Under the pieces are notes generated by a model. It did not search any database, was not told where the DNA came from, and was given only the letters and a program-made list of their open reading frames with translations. Both the position numbers and the translations under genes were made by a program. A stretch of 51,405 bases of DNA from Acidimicrobiales bacterium (lineage in GTDB: Bacteria; Actinomycetota; Acidimicrobiia; Acidimicrobiales; Aldehydirespiratoraceae), in NCBI GenBank assembly GCA_029263195.1, contig JAJCXX010000073.1:1-51405 (forward strand), read 5' to 3'. Positions 14,975 to 23,025 of the stretch are shown one piece after another; the first letter of the stretch is position 1; each line of letters starts with the position of its first letter.

Positions 14975-17134
14975 TCAACTCGCCAGCAGGTGAATCACGA
15001 AAGCCCGCTCGGGAAGCAGTGTCGGCAACTGCAACCCGTGTCCGCCGAGCTGGGCACCCGAAAGGGTGATCCCGGCGGCGGGCCAGGCCGGATGCGAAGA
15101 CGCCATGCCCCAAACCTCACCGGGGAATGCCACGTGACTCACCCGATAGAGAGCGTCGGCGGTCAGGCCGGGTAGCCGAAGCGGCGGTGGAGTGAGCGAA
15201 GCGCCAGAATTCATGCGGACATACGACACCAACGCCTCGGACCGGTCGGCCGAATAGACCCCACCCGCCATGCCGGCATCGTCGGCCGGATCGAACCGCA
15301 CCACATCACCGGCGTGGAGAAGCTCACGGTGGCGCTTGTGGATTTCCACGATCGACGCCAAATCGTCGAGTTGTCGGTCGGAACAGTCGAGCAGATTCCA
15401 CTCGATCCCGAGATGGCCGAACATTGCGGTGGCCGCACGAAATGACAGCGGATGGGTGCGCCCGGTGGTGTGGGCGGTGGGCGGACCGATGTGGCAGCCC
15501 ATGACCTCGGGAGGCAGCAGCAGAGAAGTGCCGCGCTGAATGACCTGTCGATCAAGAGCGTCGTTGCAGTCCGAGACCCACACCCGTTCAGTTCGGCCGA
15601 GAATTCCGAGATCGATCCGACCGCCTCCACCGGAACAGGTCTCGAACTCCACCTCAGGATGACGGATCCTCAGCTCGTCGATCAGGCCATACAGCGCCAG
15701 CGTCTGACGATGGGCTCCCGCTCGCGACGACGCGTCGCTGCCCTGCACGAGCGGACGGTTGTGATCCCACTTCACGTATTCGATTGCGTGGTCCTCCAGA
15801 AGCGCATCGAGCTGGGTCAGCACGTGATCGAACGCCTCCGGTCGGGCGAGATCGAGCACCAGTTGGCCCCGTCCGCGCACACTCGGGTAGCCCGGGGTCT
15901 CGAGCGTCCAGTCGGGATGGGCACGAAACAGTTCTGAATCCTCGTTGACCATCTCCGGCTCAACCCAGATGCCGAACGACATGCCGAGATCCGCCACATG
16001 TCGGATCAACGGTCCGAGACCATCGGGGTGGGCATCGGGGCTGACCGTCCAGTCGCCCAGTCCGGCCTGGTCGTTTCGCCTCGCCCCGAACCAGCCGTCG
16101 TCGAGAACGAATCGTTCGACGCCAACGGTGGCCGCCCGGTCGGCGAGAGACCTGAGTTTTGAGCCATCGTGATCGAAGTAGACGGCCTCCCACGTGTTGA
16201 GCGACACCGGTCGGGGCCGGGGATTTGCGACCCGGTGCGCCATCGATCTCACCAGGCGGTGGTAGCGACGGCTGGCCGTGCCGACGCCGTCGGGGCTGAA
16301 GCTGCCGATCAATGGGGGAGTCGTGAACGACTCGCCAGCAGCCAGACACACCTCACCCGGATGAAGATGATCGCCCCCGATGAGGTAGCGCCGGCCATCG
16401 GGAAGTTGCACCGCCCCCACCCGATGGTTGCCGCTCCACGCAAGGTGGGCCATCCAGACCTCGCCAGACCATTCGCCGAATCCGGAAGTGCCGACCATCA
16501 CCAGAGGAGGCGACTCGTGGGACGTCCGGCCCAGAAGAGTTTCCGAGATGCTCGAACCGCTCGACCAGTCCCGTCGGCTGGTCTGAAACTCCAATCCCCA
16601 CCGTCCGCCGAACGAGACGATCTCAGCGGCATGGCGCGATACCGGCAACGCCAGGTCGAGAGCGTCGACCCAGAGGTCGCCTCCACCGGTGTTGCGTAGG
16701 GAGGAATACACCGTCAAGGCCCCATGTCGGTCGAGCCCCACCGTCGTGGTGAGCTCGAGTTCGGCGATGGCATCTGCGGCGGTCGCGATAAGACTCGTCG
16801 AGTCAAGATGGCGTACTGACGCCGTCGCGAAACGCGGGGCCCAGGAAGTGCCGTCGTTCCGGTGAACCTTGATACCCGGCGGCCCCGCAAACCCGTCGCC
16901 GTGGCACGGAACGATCGTGAGCGGCGCGACCATGTCGAGAGCGCCGAACGGGACCGGCAGGACCACGGCATCGGCGACGGAACCCAAATCGATGTCGCCG
17001 AGGTCGCGCCCCCAGTGAATGATCGCCGGGACCCCACCGGACGTGTCGGCCACCACCGACACGCCACCCGCACGAATGTGTGCAAGCGGGGAAGGGGATG
17101 CTCCCTCGGAAGTTGATTGGGTGGACCGGTCCAC
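14975..17134 (-). CDS. GH36-family alpha-galactosidase
   Basis: About 719 residues from a GTG at 17134 that has GGAGG four bases upstream. An in-frame GTG at 17278 is possible but would abut the divergent thiolase gene and leave no promoter. Family features in order: N-terminal beta-sandwich (with GGRWGLEFQTSRRDWSSG), then the TIM barrel with LNTWEAVYFDHD, FVLDDGWFGAR, FGIWVEPEMVNEDSEL and the catalytic nucleophile Asp in YVKWDHNR (about residue 457). The acid/base Asp is in WVSDCNDALDRQ (about 522), and the C-terminal beta domain follows. It would hydrolyse alpha-1,6-galactosides such as melibiose or raffinose. There is no signal peptide, so it acts in the cytoplasm. No sugar transporter is adjacent, and it ends 5 bp from the convergent arsI stop. 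Confidence 0.92.
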   Translation of the reverse strand: MDRSTQSTSEGASPSPLAHIRAGGVSVVADTSGGVPAIIHWGRDLGDIDLGSVADAVVLPVPFGALDMVAPLTIVPCHGDGFAGPPGIKVHRNDGTSWAPRFATASVRHLDSTSLIATAADAIAELELTTTVGLDRHGALTVYSSLRNTGGGDLWVDALDLALPVSRHAAEIVSFGGRWGLEFQTSRRDWSSGSSISETLLGRTSHESPPLVMVGTSGFGEWSGEVWMAHLAWSGNHRVGAVQLPDGRRYLIGGDHLHPGEVCLAAGESFTTPPLIGSFSPDGVGTASRRYHRLVRSMAHRVANPRPRPVSLNTWEAVYFDHDGSKLRSLADRAATVGVERFVLDDGWFGARRNDQAGLGDWTVSPDAHPDGLGPLIRHVADLGMSFGIWVEPEMVNEDSELFRAHPDWTLETPGYPSVRGRGQLVLDLARPEAFDHVLTQLDALLEDHAIEYVKWDHNRPLVQGSDASSRAGAHRQTLALYGLIDELRIRHPEVEFETCSGGGGRIDLGILGRTERVWVSDCNDALDRQVIQRGTSLLLPPEVMGCHIGPPTAHTTGRTHPLSFRAATAMFGHLGIEWNLLDCSDRQLDDLASIVEIHKRHRELLHAGDVVRFDPADDAGMAGGVYSADRSEALVSYVRMNSGASLTPPPLRLPGLTADALYRVSHVAFPGEVWGMASSHPAWPAAGITLSGAQLGGHGLQLPTLLPERAFVIHLLAS

Positions 17135-17278
17135 GGTGCCTCCATCGTGCAGTTGACGCTCGAAGTGTTGCCCACCTTCAGCGCTCCACACCAAACCGCA
17201 CCGAGCCCAGACCACCGGCACCGATCCGATCCTGCCGGTGATTGTGACCAGCCCCACCGCAACGGGCAGGATGGTCAC

Positions 17279-18430
17279 ATGTCAGAGGCCTACATCGTCG
17301 ATGCCGTTCGGACGCCCACCGGCAAGAGAGGGGGATCTCTCAGCCAGATGCATCCGGCCGATCTCGGAGCGGCCGTGATTCTCGATCTGCTCAAACGCAC
17401 CGGGGTCGACCCCCATGCGGTCGAGGACGTGATGTTCGGAAACGTCGACTCCATCGGGCCACAAGCCGGCGACATCGCCCGCACATGCTGGCTGGCCGCC
17501 GGGCTGCCGGAGTCTGTGCCCGGAACAACCATCGACCGTCAGTGTGGATCGGCCCAACAGGCCGTGAGCTTCGCGGCCATGGCCGCCATGTCGGGCGTGC
17601 ATGATCTCGTGGTGGCGGGCGGGGTCCAGCAGATGTCGATGATTCCGATCGCGTCGGCGCTCACTGCTGCCGAGCCGCTGGGATTCACCGATCCGTTCTC
17701 AGGGAGTAAGGGCTGGGTCGACCGATACGGCAGCCAGGAAGTGTCGCAGTTCCGAGGTGCTGAGCTGATCGCCGAGAAGTGGGACATCACCCGCGAGGAG
17801 ATGGAGGAATTCAGCTTCGCGAGCCATCAGCGGGCCATCACCGCTATCGACGAGGGACGATTCGATGTGGAAATCGCTCCGGTTGGCGACTTTCTCATGG
17901 ACGAAACCCCGAGACGCGGAGGCACGCTCGAGAAGATGGCAACCCTGCCGACGCTCGTGGAGGGAGGGCGTCTAACCGCCGCGGTTTCGAGCCAGATATG
18001 CGACGCCTCAGCTGCCCTTCTCATCGCATCCGAACAGGCGCTGAAGGACCACAACCTCACCCCGCGGGCTCGGATCCACCACATCTCGGTACGAGGCGAT
18101 GATCCGATCTACATGCTCACCGGGCCCATCGCCGCCACCACCCATGCCCTTGCCAAGACCGGAATGACCATCGACGACATTGACCTGTTCGAGTGCAACG
18201 AAGCGTTTGCCTGCGTACCGCTGGCCTGGATGCACGAACACGACGTGCCCCACGAGAAGGTCAACGTGAACGGCGGCGCAATCGCCCTCGGCCATCCCCT
18301 CGGCGCCACCGGCGCCAAGCTGATGACGACCCTCCTCCACGAACTCGAACGCAGCGGTGGCCGCTACGGACTGCAAACCATGTGTGAAGGTGGCGGCCAA
18401 GCCAACGTCACCGTCATCGAGAGGCTGTGA
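17279..18430 (+). CDS. Acetyl-CoA acyltransferase (thiolase)
   Basis: 383 residues. Degradative thiolase with the nucleophilic Cys in TIDRQCGSAQQAV (about residue 92), NEAFA, the catalytic His in NVNGGAIALGHPLGATGA and the second Cys in QTMCEGGGQANVTVIERL. It would cleave a 3-ketoacyl-CoA with CoA to give acetyl-CoA or propionyl-CoA. Start at ATG 17279. The SDR gene begins 4 bp downstream, so the two form an operon suited to the last two steps of a beta-oxidation cycle (hydroxyacyl-CoA oxidation then thiolysis). FadA5- or FadA6-like roles in steroid breakdown are possible given the other genes in the window, but the motifs do not decide the substrate. Confidence 0.92.
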   Translation: MSEAYIVDAVRTPTGKRGGSLSQMHPADLGAAVILDLLKRTGVDPHAVEDVMFGNVDSIGPQAGDIARTCWLAAGLPESVPGTTIDRQCGSAQQAVSFAAMAAMSGVHDLVVAGGVQQMSMIPIASALTAAEPLGFTDPFSGSKGWVDRYGSQEVSQFRGAELIAEKWDITREEMEEFSFASHQRAITAIDEGRFDVEIAPVGDFLMDETPRRGGTLEKMATLPTLVEGGRLTAAVSSQICDASAALLIASEQALKDHNLTPRARIHHISVRGDDPIYMLTGPIAATTHALAKTGMTIDDIDLFECNEAFACVPLAWMHEHDVPHEKVNVNGGAIALGHPLGATGAKLMTTLLHELERSGGRYGLQTMCEGGGQANVTVIERL

Positions 18431-18434
18431 CGAC

Positions 18435-19196
18435 ATGACGCTGGCCCACGACAAGATCGTGCTCGTGACCGGTGCAGCGTCGGGAATCGGAAGGTCGTCG
18501 ACGCGACTCTTCGCCGCCGAGGGTGCGGCCCACGTCGTGGTGGCCGATCGCAACACCGAGGGGGCCGAAGAGACGGTCGCCATGATCGAAGCAGCGGGCG
18601 GTTCAGCCACCGCGGTCGGCGTCGACGTGACCGACGAGTCGACGGTCGCGCAACTGGTCGATCAGATCGTGGCCGACCACGGCCGGATCGACATCGCCTT
18701 CAACAATGCCGGGATCTCCGACACGATCCGTGAGTTCCACACCCTCGACATCGAGATGTGGCACCGGATGATCGAGGTCAACCTCACGAGCGTCTTTCTC
18801 TGCATGAAGCACGAACTTCGGCACATGACTGCCGCCGGCGCAGGTTCGATAGTCAACACTTCGTCGGGAGCCGGTGTGGTTGCTGCGCCAGGTCAGCCCC
18901 ACTACACCGCGGCCAAGCATGGCGTTGTCGGCCTCACCAAGGCCGCCGGGCAGGAATACGCCCGCCGCGGGATTCGGGTCAACGCTGTGCTACCCGGATC
19001 GACCGACACCCCCATGATCCGGGGCTTCATCAACGACAACCCCGACATCGAGAAGCTGATTGCCAGATCCAACATTCAGGGGCGGCTCATCGAACCCGAG
19101 GAGATCGCGGCCACTGTCGTCTGGCTAGCCTCGGACTCGGCCTCCATGGTCAACGGGCAGTCGCTGGTGGTCGATGGTGGTGGAATCGTCCGCTGA
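18435..19196 (+). CDS. SDR-family oxidoreductase
   Basis: Classical short-chain dehydrogenase of 253 residues. The cofactor site VTGAASGIGRSS is near the N-terminus, with Asp in VVVADRN after beta-2, which favours NAD(H). NNAG, the catalytic Ser in IVNTSSGAG, YTAAK (Tyr and Lys) and the C-terminal SLVVDGGGIV are all present. ATG at 18435 follows the thiolase stop by 4 bp. As the second gene of the thiolase operon it probably oxidises a 3-hydroxyacyl-CoA or related alcohol. Substrate identity within this large family cannot be read from sequence. Confidence 0.88.
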   Translation: MTLAHDKIVLVTGAASGIGRSSTRLFAAEGAAHVVVADRNTEGAEETVAMIEAAGGSATAVGVDVTDESTVAQLVDQIVADHGRIDIAFNNAGISDTIREFHTLDIEMWHRMIEVNLTSVFLCMKHELRHMTAAGAGSIVNTSSGAGVVAAPGQPHYTAAKHGVVGLTKAAGQEYARRGIRVNAVLPGSTDTPMIRGFINDNPDIEKLIARSNIQGRLIEPEEIAATVVWLASDSASMVNGQSLVVDGGGIVR

Positions 19197-19247
19197 GCGT
19201 CGAAGCCTGGACCTCACTCTCAAGCCCTCGATGCCGATGAGACAAAT

Positions 19248-19796
19248 GTGGCTCATGTCGACACCTCCATCGAAACCGCGCGGCACGCTGTCGCGACGGA
19301 CGATGTGTTCGCCGAGGGCGGAGAGTTCGAACAAGCCGCCGCGGCGATAGCGACACGTCGCGAGAGCGAGAACTCGCAGCGGGTGATGTGGAGAACCCAC
19401 CATCACCACGACCAATACGACAGGTGTGTGGTGCTGCTTGGACGCCACGTCTGCCGACGCTGCCTGACCCTCTATCCGACATCGATCGCGGTGGCGATCC
19501 TGTCGCTCGCCGGGGTGGTCCTGTGGCCGGCGCAATACGACCTGTGGCTCATCTGGGGCCTGTGTATCCCGGGATCGATCGAGTTCGGTCTCGAACAAAT
19601 CGGCGTCGTGCGCTACTCAGCTCGCCGTCAGGTCTGGGTGACGCTTCTGGTCGCCCTGGCCCTTGGAAAAGGATTCGCCTACGAACTCGAGTCGCGTTGG
19701 TCGTGGGAGTTCTGGGGACCGGTGCTGGTGTTCAGCACTGCGTGGTTCGCGGCCGCGGTCGCCGGCCACCGACGGTCTTTCGACACGGAGATTTGA
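19248..19796 (+). CDS. DUF2085-like small membrane protein
   Basis: 182 residues from the GTG at 19248; an internal ATG at 19386 (MWRTHHHHD) is an alternative start. After a hydrophilic N-terminus comes HHHHDQYDRCVVLLGRHVC followed by RRC, a His/Cys cluster resembling the C-H...C-x-R-C motif of DUF2085 proteins, then three to four membrane segments (about 78-98, 100-118, 128-147 and 155-172). DUF2085 proteins are small integral membrane proteins of unknown function. The gene lies between the SDR gene and a 141-residue SRPBCC gene that starts 10 bp after its stop, so those two are probably cotranscribed. The function is not known; metal or heme binding by the Cys/His cluster is only a guess. 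Confidence 0.65.
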   Translation: MAHVDTSIETARHAVATDDVFAEGGEFEQAAAAIATRRESENSQRVMWRTHHHHDQYDRCVVLLGRHVCRRCLTLYPTSIAVAILSLAGVVLWPAQYDLWLIWGLCIPGSIEFGLEQIGVVRYSARRQVWVTLLVALALGKGFAYELESRWSWEFWGPVLVFSTAWFAAAVAGHRRSFDTEI

Positions 19797-19806
19797 GGGG
19801 GACGAG

Positions 19807-20232
19807 ATGGCTGAGTTCGTATCCGAAGTAGAGGTCGCCGCTGACGCGGAAACGGCCTATGAGTTCCTGAGCGACCTGTCGAACCTCCCGAAATGGGATC
19901 CGAGTGTGCGCACGTCGGAGCCGAGTGAACCCGGCCAGACCGGCCTCGGCGCGAAATATCGGGTGGTGATCGGCTTCTACGGGCGGGCCATCGAGGCCAC
20001 CTATGAGATCACCGAAACCGTTGCTCCCATGAGGATCGTCGTGGCGGTCGAGGGAAAGGTGACCGGCGTGATCAACCTCGCCATCGCCGACCGGGAGAAC
20101 GGATCGACCATCACCTACGACGCATCGGCGTCGCTGAAGGGGATGGCGCGGGTGCTCGACAAGGGTCTGAAGCTGGCCTTCGAGGGGATCGGCGAAAACG
20201 TCATGTCGTCGCTGCGAAAGCAGCTCGCCTGA
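19807..20232 (+). CDS. SRPBCC (START-like) family protein
   Basis: 141 residues, the usual length of a one-domain polyketide-cyclase/START-fold protein with a hydrophobic ligand cavity. It starts MAEFVSEVEVAADAETAYEFLSDLSNLPKWDPSV, a typical beta-strand, helix and loop opening, and ends in a long amphipathic helix (VLDKGLKLAFEGIGENVMS). The ATG at 19807 follows the membrane protein stop by 10 bp, with a GAGGGGGACGAG ribosome-binding stretch. Its stop lies 3 bp from the convergent carD stop. The ligand is unknown; lipid or quinone-like binding is common in this fold. Confidence 0.8.
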   Translation: MAEFVSEVEVAADAETAYEFLSDLSNLPKWDPSVRTSEPSEPGQTGLGAKYRVVIGFYGRAIEATYEITETVAPMRIVVAVEGKVTGVINLAIADRENGSTITYDASASLKGMARVLDKGLKLAFEGIGENVMSSLRKQLA

Positions 20233-20235
20233 CGT

Positions 20236-20715
20236 TCAGACGAGGGCCTTGTCGACCTTGTCTGTGGCGTCGTCCTCGCTCACATCGAGAGCGAACGACA
20301 GCTCGGACACGAGAACGCTGCGGGCCTTGGTGTAGAGAGACTTCTCGCCAGCCGACAGTCCCTTGGCCTGATCACGAAGCGCCAGGTTTCGTACTACCTC
20401 CGCGACTTGGTAGACGTCGCCCGACTTGAGCTTCTCCTGGTGGTTCTTGAAGCGGCGCGACCAGTTGGCGGGTTCGCGGACATCGCGCTTGCCGAGCACC
20501 TCGAACAGGTCCTCGACATCCTCGGTCGAGATGGGCCAGCGCATGCCGACTTCCTCGACCTTGTCGACGGGTACAGAGAGGGTCATTTCGCCGTGAGCCA
20601 TTCGCAGCACCAAGTACTCGGTTTCCTCGCCGAACATCGTGCGCTTCTCGCGCTTCTCGACCACTGCGGCGCCATGGTGCGGATAGACGACCTTGTCGCC
20701 TGGCTTGAATGTCAC
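20236..20715 (-). CDS. carD: CarD-family transcription factor
   Basis: 159 residues, standard for actinobacterial CarD. The N-terminal RNA-polymerase-interacting Tudor-like domain (about 1-65) begins MTFKPGDKVVYPHHGAAVVE. The C-terminal helical DNA-binding domain carries WSRRFKNHQEKLKSGD, including the Trp that wedges the upstream edge of the -10 bubble, and ends with the SLYTKARSVLVSELSFAL block. CarD stabilises the open promoter complex and is essential in mycobacteria. In many actinobacteria it is followed by ispD/ispF; here it is not, and it ends 3 bp from a convergent SRPBCC gene. A core-chromosome gene, it argues against the region being a plasmid or island. Confidence 0.95.
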   Translation of the reverse strand: MTFKPGDKVVYPHHGAAVVEKREKRTMFGEETEYLVLRMAHGEMTLSVPVDKVEEVGMRWPISTEDVEDLFEVLGKRDVREPANWSRRFKNHQEKLKSGDVYQVAEVVRNLALRDQAKGLSAGEKSLYTKARSVLVSELSFALDVSEDDATDKVDKALV

Positions 20716-20835
20716 AGTAGAAACCTCGGAGCTCTCGAATTCGCCGTGCTTTCAAGGATGCCATTTCGAATGACGTTCGGAAACGCGGCGGATGCATCTC
20801 TGCCATGCCGGAGTTGACTCATTGGCATATCCTCG

Positions 20836-21990
20836 ATGTTTCAGATGAGTACGCCACCCGAGGATTCAGAGCTATCGACTGTGGTGCTGTCGCCTGAGCC
20901 GGTGGCCCCACCCCGACGGCGACGAACCGGCGTCTGGGTGATGCTGGCCCTCGCGTTGGGTGGTGTGATCGGTGCGGCCGTCGGGGCGGCTGCCATCGAG
21001 TTGACGAGGGATTCCGATCGTGTGTCGCTCGAGATCGTGGCATCGGATGTCTCGCACACATCCGGCTCGATAGTTGTCGACGCTCCCGGGGGACGTTCGC
21101 TCGGCAGCTACGGCGGCTACGGAACATGGATCGACGTGTTCGACTACTCACCGGCCTACACGGCGCAGTCTCCGGTGCTGGTGCCGGACGACGTTGCCGA
21201 GATGGCCGATTTCGGGGTCGACACCCTCTACATGCAAGCGGCCCGCCTCGATACTCGTTCCCCCAACGGGCTCGAAGACCCGTGGCTTCTCGCCGACTTT
21301 CTGTTGTCGGCCCACGCCGTTGACATCGACGTGGTGGCTTGGTATCTGCCCAAGTGGAGCGAGGATGACTCCGACCTGCGAAGGGTCGAGATGCTCCACG
21401 AGTTCGAGATCCTGGGCCACCGTTTCGACGGGGTCGCCATAGACATCGAGTGGACCGGCGGAGACATAGATCTCGAGACGCGCAACTCACGGTTGGTTTC
21501 CCTCAGTGCCGCTGCCAACAAATCCTTGGCCGGGGACCCCCTTGCGGCAGTGGTGCTGCCTCCGGTGCTGACCGAGGTGGTCAACACCGCGTACTGGCCC
21601 GAGTTTCCCTGGACGGAGATCGCCGACGACTACGACGTGTGGATGCCCATGAGCTACTGGTCGTTCCGATCGCAGCGATCGGGATACGGCGACGGCTACA
21701 CCTACAACGAAGAGTCGACCAGGCGACTGAGAGACAATCTCGGAGACCCCGATGCGGTGGTGCACGGCATCGGCGGCATCGGAGGAGTGGACGGCGTGAA
21801 CGATGATCCGAACCCTGAGGAACCTCTCACCGAATTGGCGGAGCTCGACGCATTCGTGAATTCGCTGGTGGACACCGACTCGATCGGCGGCTCGGTGTAC
21901 GACTGGGTGACCCTCGAGTCCGAGGCTCGAGAGCGACTGGCGCGATTGTTTGGTGAGGGCCCGGGATCACAGCTGCCCGCCGTTCCCTGA
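20836..21990 (+). CDS. Membrane-anchored TIM-barrel hydrolase-like protein
   Basis: 384 residues from ATG 20836; ATG 20845 is an alternative. A proline/arginine-rich cytoplasmic start (APPRRRRTG) precedes a membrane segment at about 33-54, and the rest should be outside. The domain has barrel-like strand ends: TWIDVFDY, VDTLYMQAA, DIDVVAWYLPKW, FDGVAIDIEWTGG, AVVLPP, DVWMPMSYWSF and GGSVYDW. The acidic DIEWTGGD strand end resembles the catalytic strand of GH18-like and related putative glycosidases, but a strict DxxDxDxE motif is absent. I therefore call it only a putative carbohydrate-active or hydrolase-like domain. It is divergent from carD and overlaps the next convergent gene by 24 bp. 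Confidence 0.6.
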   Translation: MFQMSTPPEDSELSTVVLSPEPVAPPRRRRTGVWVMLALALGGVIGAAVGAAAIELTRDSDRVSLEIVASDVSHTSGSIVVDAPGGRSLGSYGGYGTWIDVFDYSPAYTAQSPVLVPDDVAEMADFGVDTLYMQAARLDTRSPNGLEDPWLLADFLLSAHAVDIDVVAWYLPKWSEDDSDLRRVEMLHEFEILGHRFDGVAIDIEWTGGDIDLETRNSRLVSLSAAANKSLAGDPLAAVVLPPVLTEVVNTAYWPEFPWTEIADDYDVWMPMSYWSFRSQRSGYGDGYTYNEESTRRLRDNLGDPDAVVHGIGGIGGVDGVNDDPNPEEPLTELAELDAFVNSLVDTDSIGGSVYDWVTLESEARERLARLFGEGPGSQLPAVP

Positions 21991-22782
21991 ATCGGAGGCA
22001 CCTTTTTCCAGGCCGGCATCTGGGTGCAAGCAAGCCTCGATTTGTCGATGAACGGAGGGATCCAGGAGCTCTTCCAAGTCGGTGAGGATGGGCGTGGGCT
22101 CGGGGGTGTCGGCGATGCACCAGCGTGAGAACGAGCCGGTGTCGAGCCACTGAGCGATCTCGGGGGTCATGCTGGGCCAGCGCAGCGAGCTGCCGGCCAC
22201 CATGGCACGAAGCTCGCACCATCTGACCCGGAATTGGGTCCGCGCCGTAGGGGTGGGGTGCGATGGTTGGGGGCGGGAGCCACAGACCGGATGAAGTGCG
22301 GCGACAACCGGCCACTTGATGTCGGCACCGAGCCCAGCGTGGAGAACCGTTGTCATCACGCGATCGAGCCAGATCCGGTCGAGGAGGTCGATGGGGTGGC
22401 TGCCGGGCGGAGGAGTGGCGAGCCGCATCGCCCGCCGACCGACGTCGATCAGCGGCGCCACGTCGGTGGTGGGATGCAGCTGGCGATTTGCCAACCGGTC
22501 GATGATCAGGGATCGGCCCATGCGAGGCACCACGACCGCTATGAGAGTGCTCTGGCTGGCCGATCGCGCCCTAACCGAGACATCCAACGGATAGGCGACG
22601 GCGGTTGTGCCGGGAGGACACACGACCCCGACCAACGGCCCGTAGTCGCTGAAGAACGAAGCGGTGTTGCCCGGCCGATCGGAGGACGACAGCACGAGGT
22701 GGCGACCCGCGACGATTGCCACGGCTTCATCGGTTTGGATGACCGCCTCGCCGAGATCGATCATTTCCTTGCTGGTGGTCAT
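21967..22782 (-). CDS. Hypothetical protein
   Basis: 271 residues with no membrane segment and no signal peptide. The N-terminal half has alternating beta-strands (EAVAIVAGRHLVLSSSD, LVGVVCPPGTTAVAYPLDV, TLIAVVVPRMGRSLIIDRLA). The middle contains HPIDLLDRIWLDRVMTTVLHAGLGAD, and the C-terminal half is rich in Trp and Arg (FRVRWCELRAMVAGSSLRWP, then IAQWLDTGSFSRWCIADTPEP). I do not recognise a family. The reading frame overlaps the 3' end of the anchored barrel-protein gene by 24 bp, tail to tail. It is divergent from the DNA methyltransferase gene with about 240 bp between them, a gap that holds an 11-bp inverted repeat. Confidence 0.6.
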   Translation of the reverse strand: MTTSKEMIDLGEAVIQTDEAVAIVAGRHLVLSSSDRPGNTASFFSDYGPLVGVVCPPGTTAVAYPLDVSVRARSASQSTLIAVVVPRMGRSLIIDRLANRQLHPTTDVAPLIDVGRRAMRLATPPPGSHPIDLLDRIWLDRVMTTVLHAGLGADIKWPVVAALHPVCGSRPQPSHPTPTARTQFRVRWCELRAMVAGSSLRWPSMTPEIAQWLDTGSFSRWCIADTPEPTPILTDLEELLDPSVHRQIEACLHPDAGLEKGASDSGNGGQL

Positions 22783-22890
22783 TGTTGCCTTCGTGAGGTG
22801 GATCGTGGAGATCCGTCCGGATCACGAGGGCATCAGCACGACGGCGGTGATTGCCCCGGAGTGCGATGTATCTGACAAGCATGCCGAGGT

Positions 22891-22939
22891 GGTGTGACAT
22901 CGTCGGCTTGGAGGCCTCGCCGGCCGTGGATGTCACACC
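22891..22939. promoter_or_regulatory. 11-bp inverted repeat in divergent intergenic region
   Basis: GGTGTGACATC (22891-22901) and GATGTCACACC (22929-22939) are exact reverse complements 27 bp apart. They lie in the 243-bp gap between the hypothetical gene and the DNA methyltransferase gene. This could be an operator with two half-sites about 38 bp apart, or an RNA hairpin in the methyltransferase leader. Nothing else is evident in this gap. Confidence 0.35.
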
Positions 22940-23025
22940 CCTTGTTCAGGATGTCGGAGAGGTCGAAGACATAGCCGGGCTCTCCGGAACGGCCGCCTAC
23001 AATCATCAAACCATCGGAGGCCCCC

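Noticed and set aside
19194..19250. TGA readthrough joining the SDR gene to the DUF2085-like frame, which is in the same frame
   Set aside because: The SDR ends normally (VVDGGGIVR), no SECIS-like hairpin follows, and same-frame placement occurs by chance one time in three.
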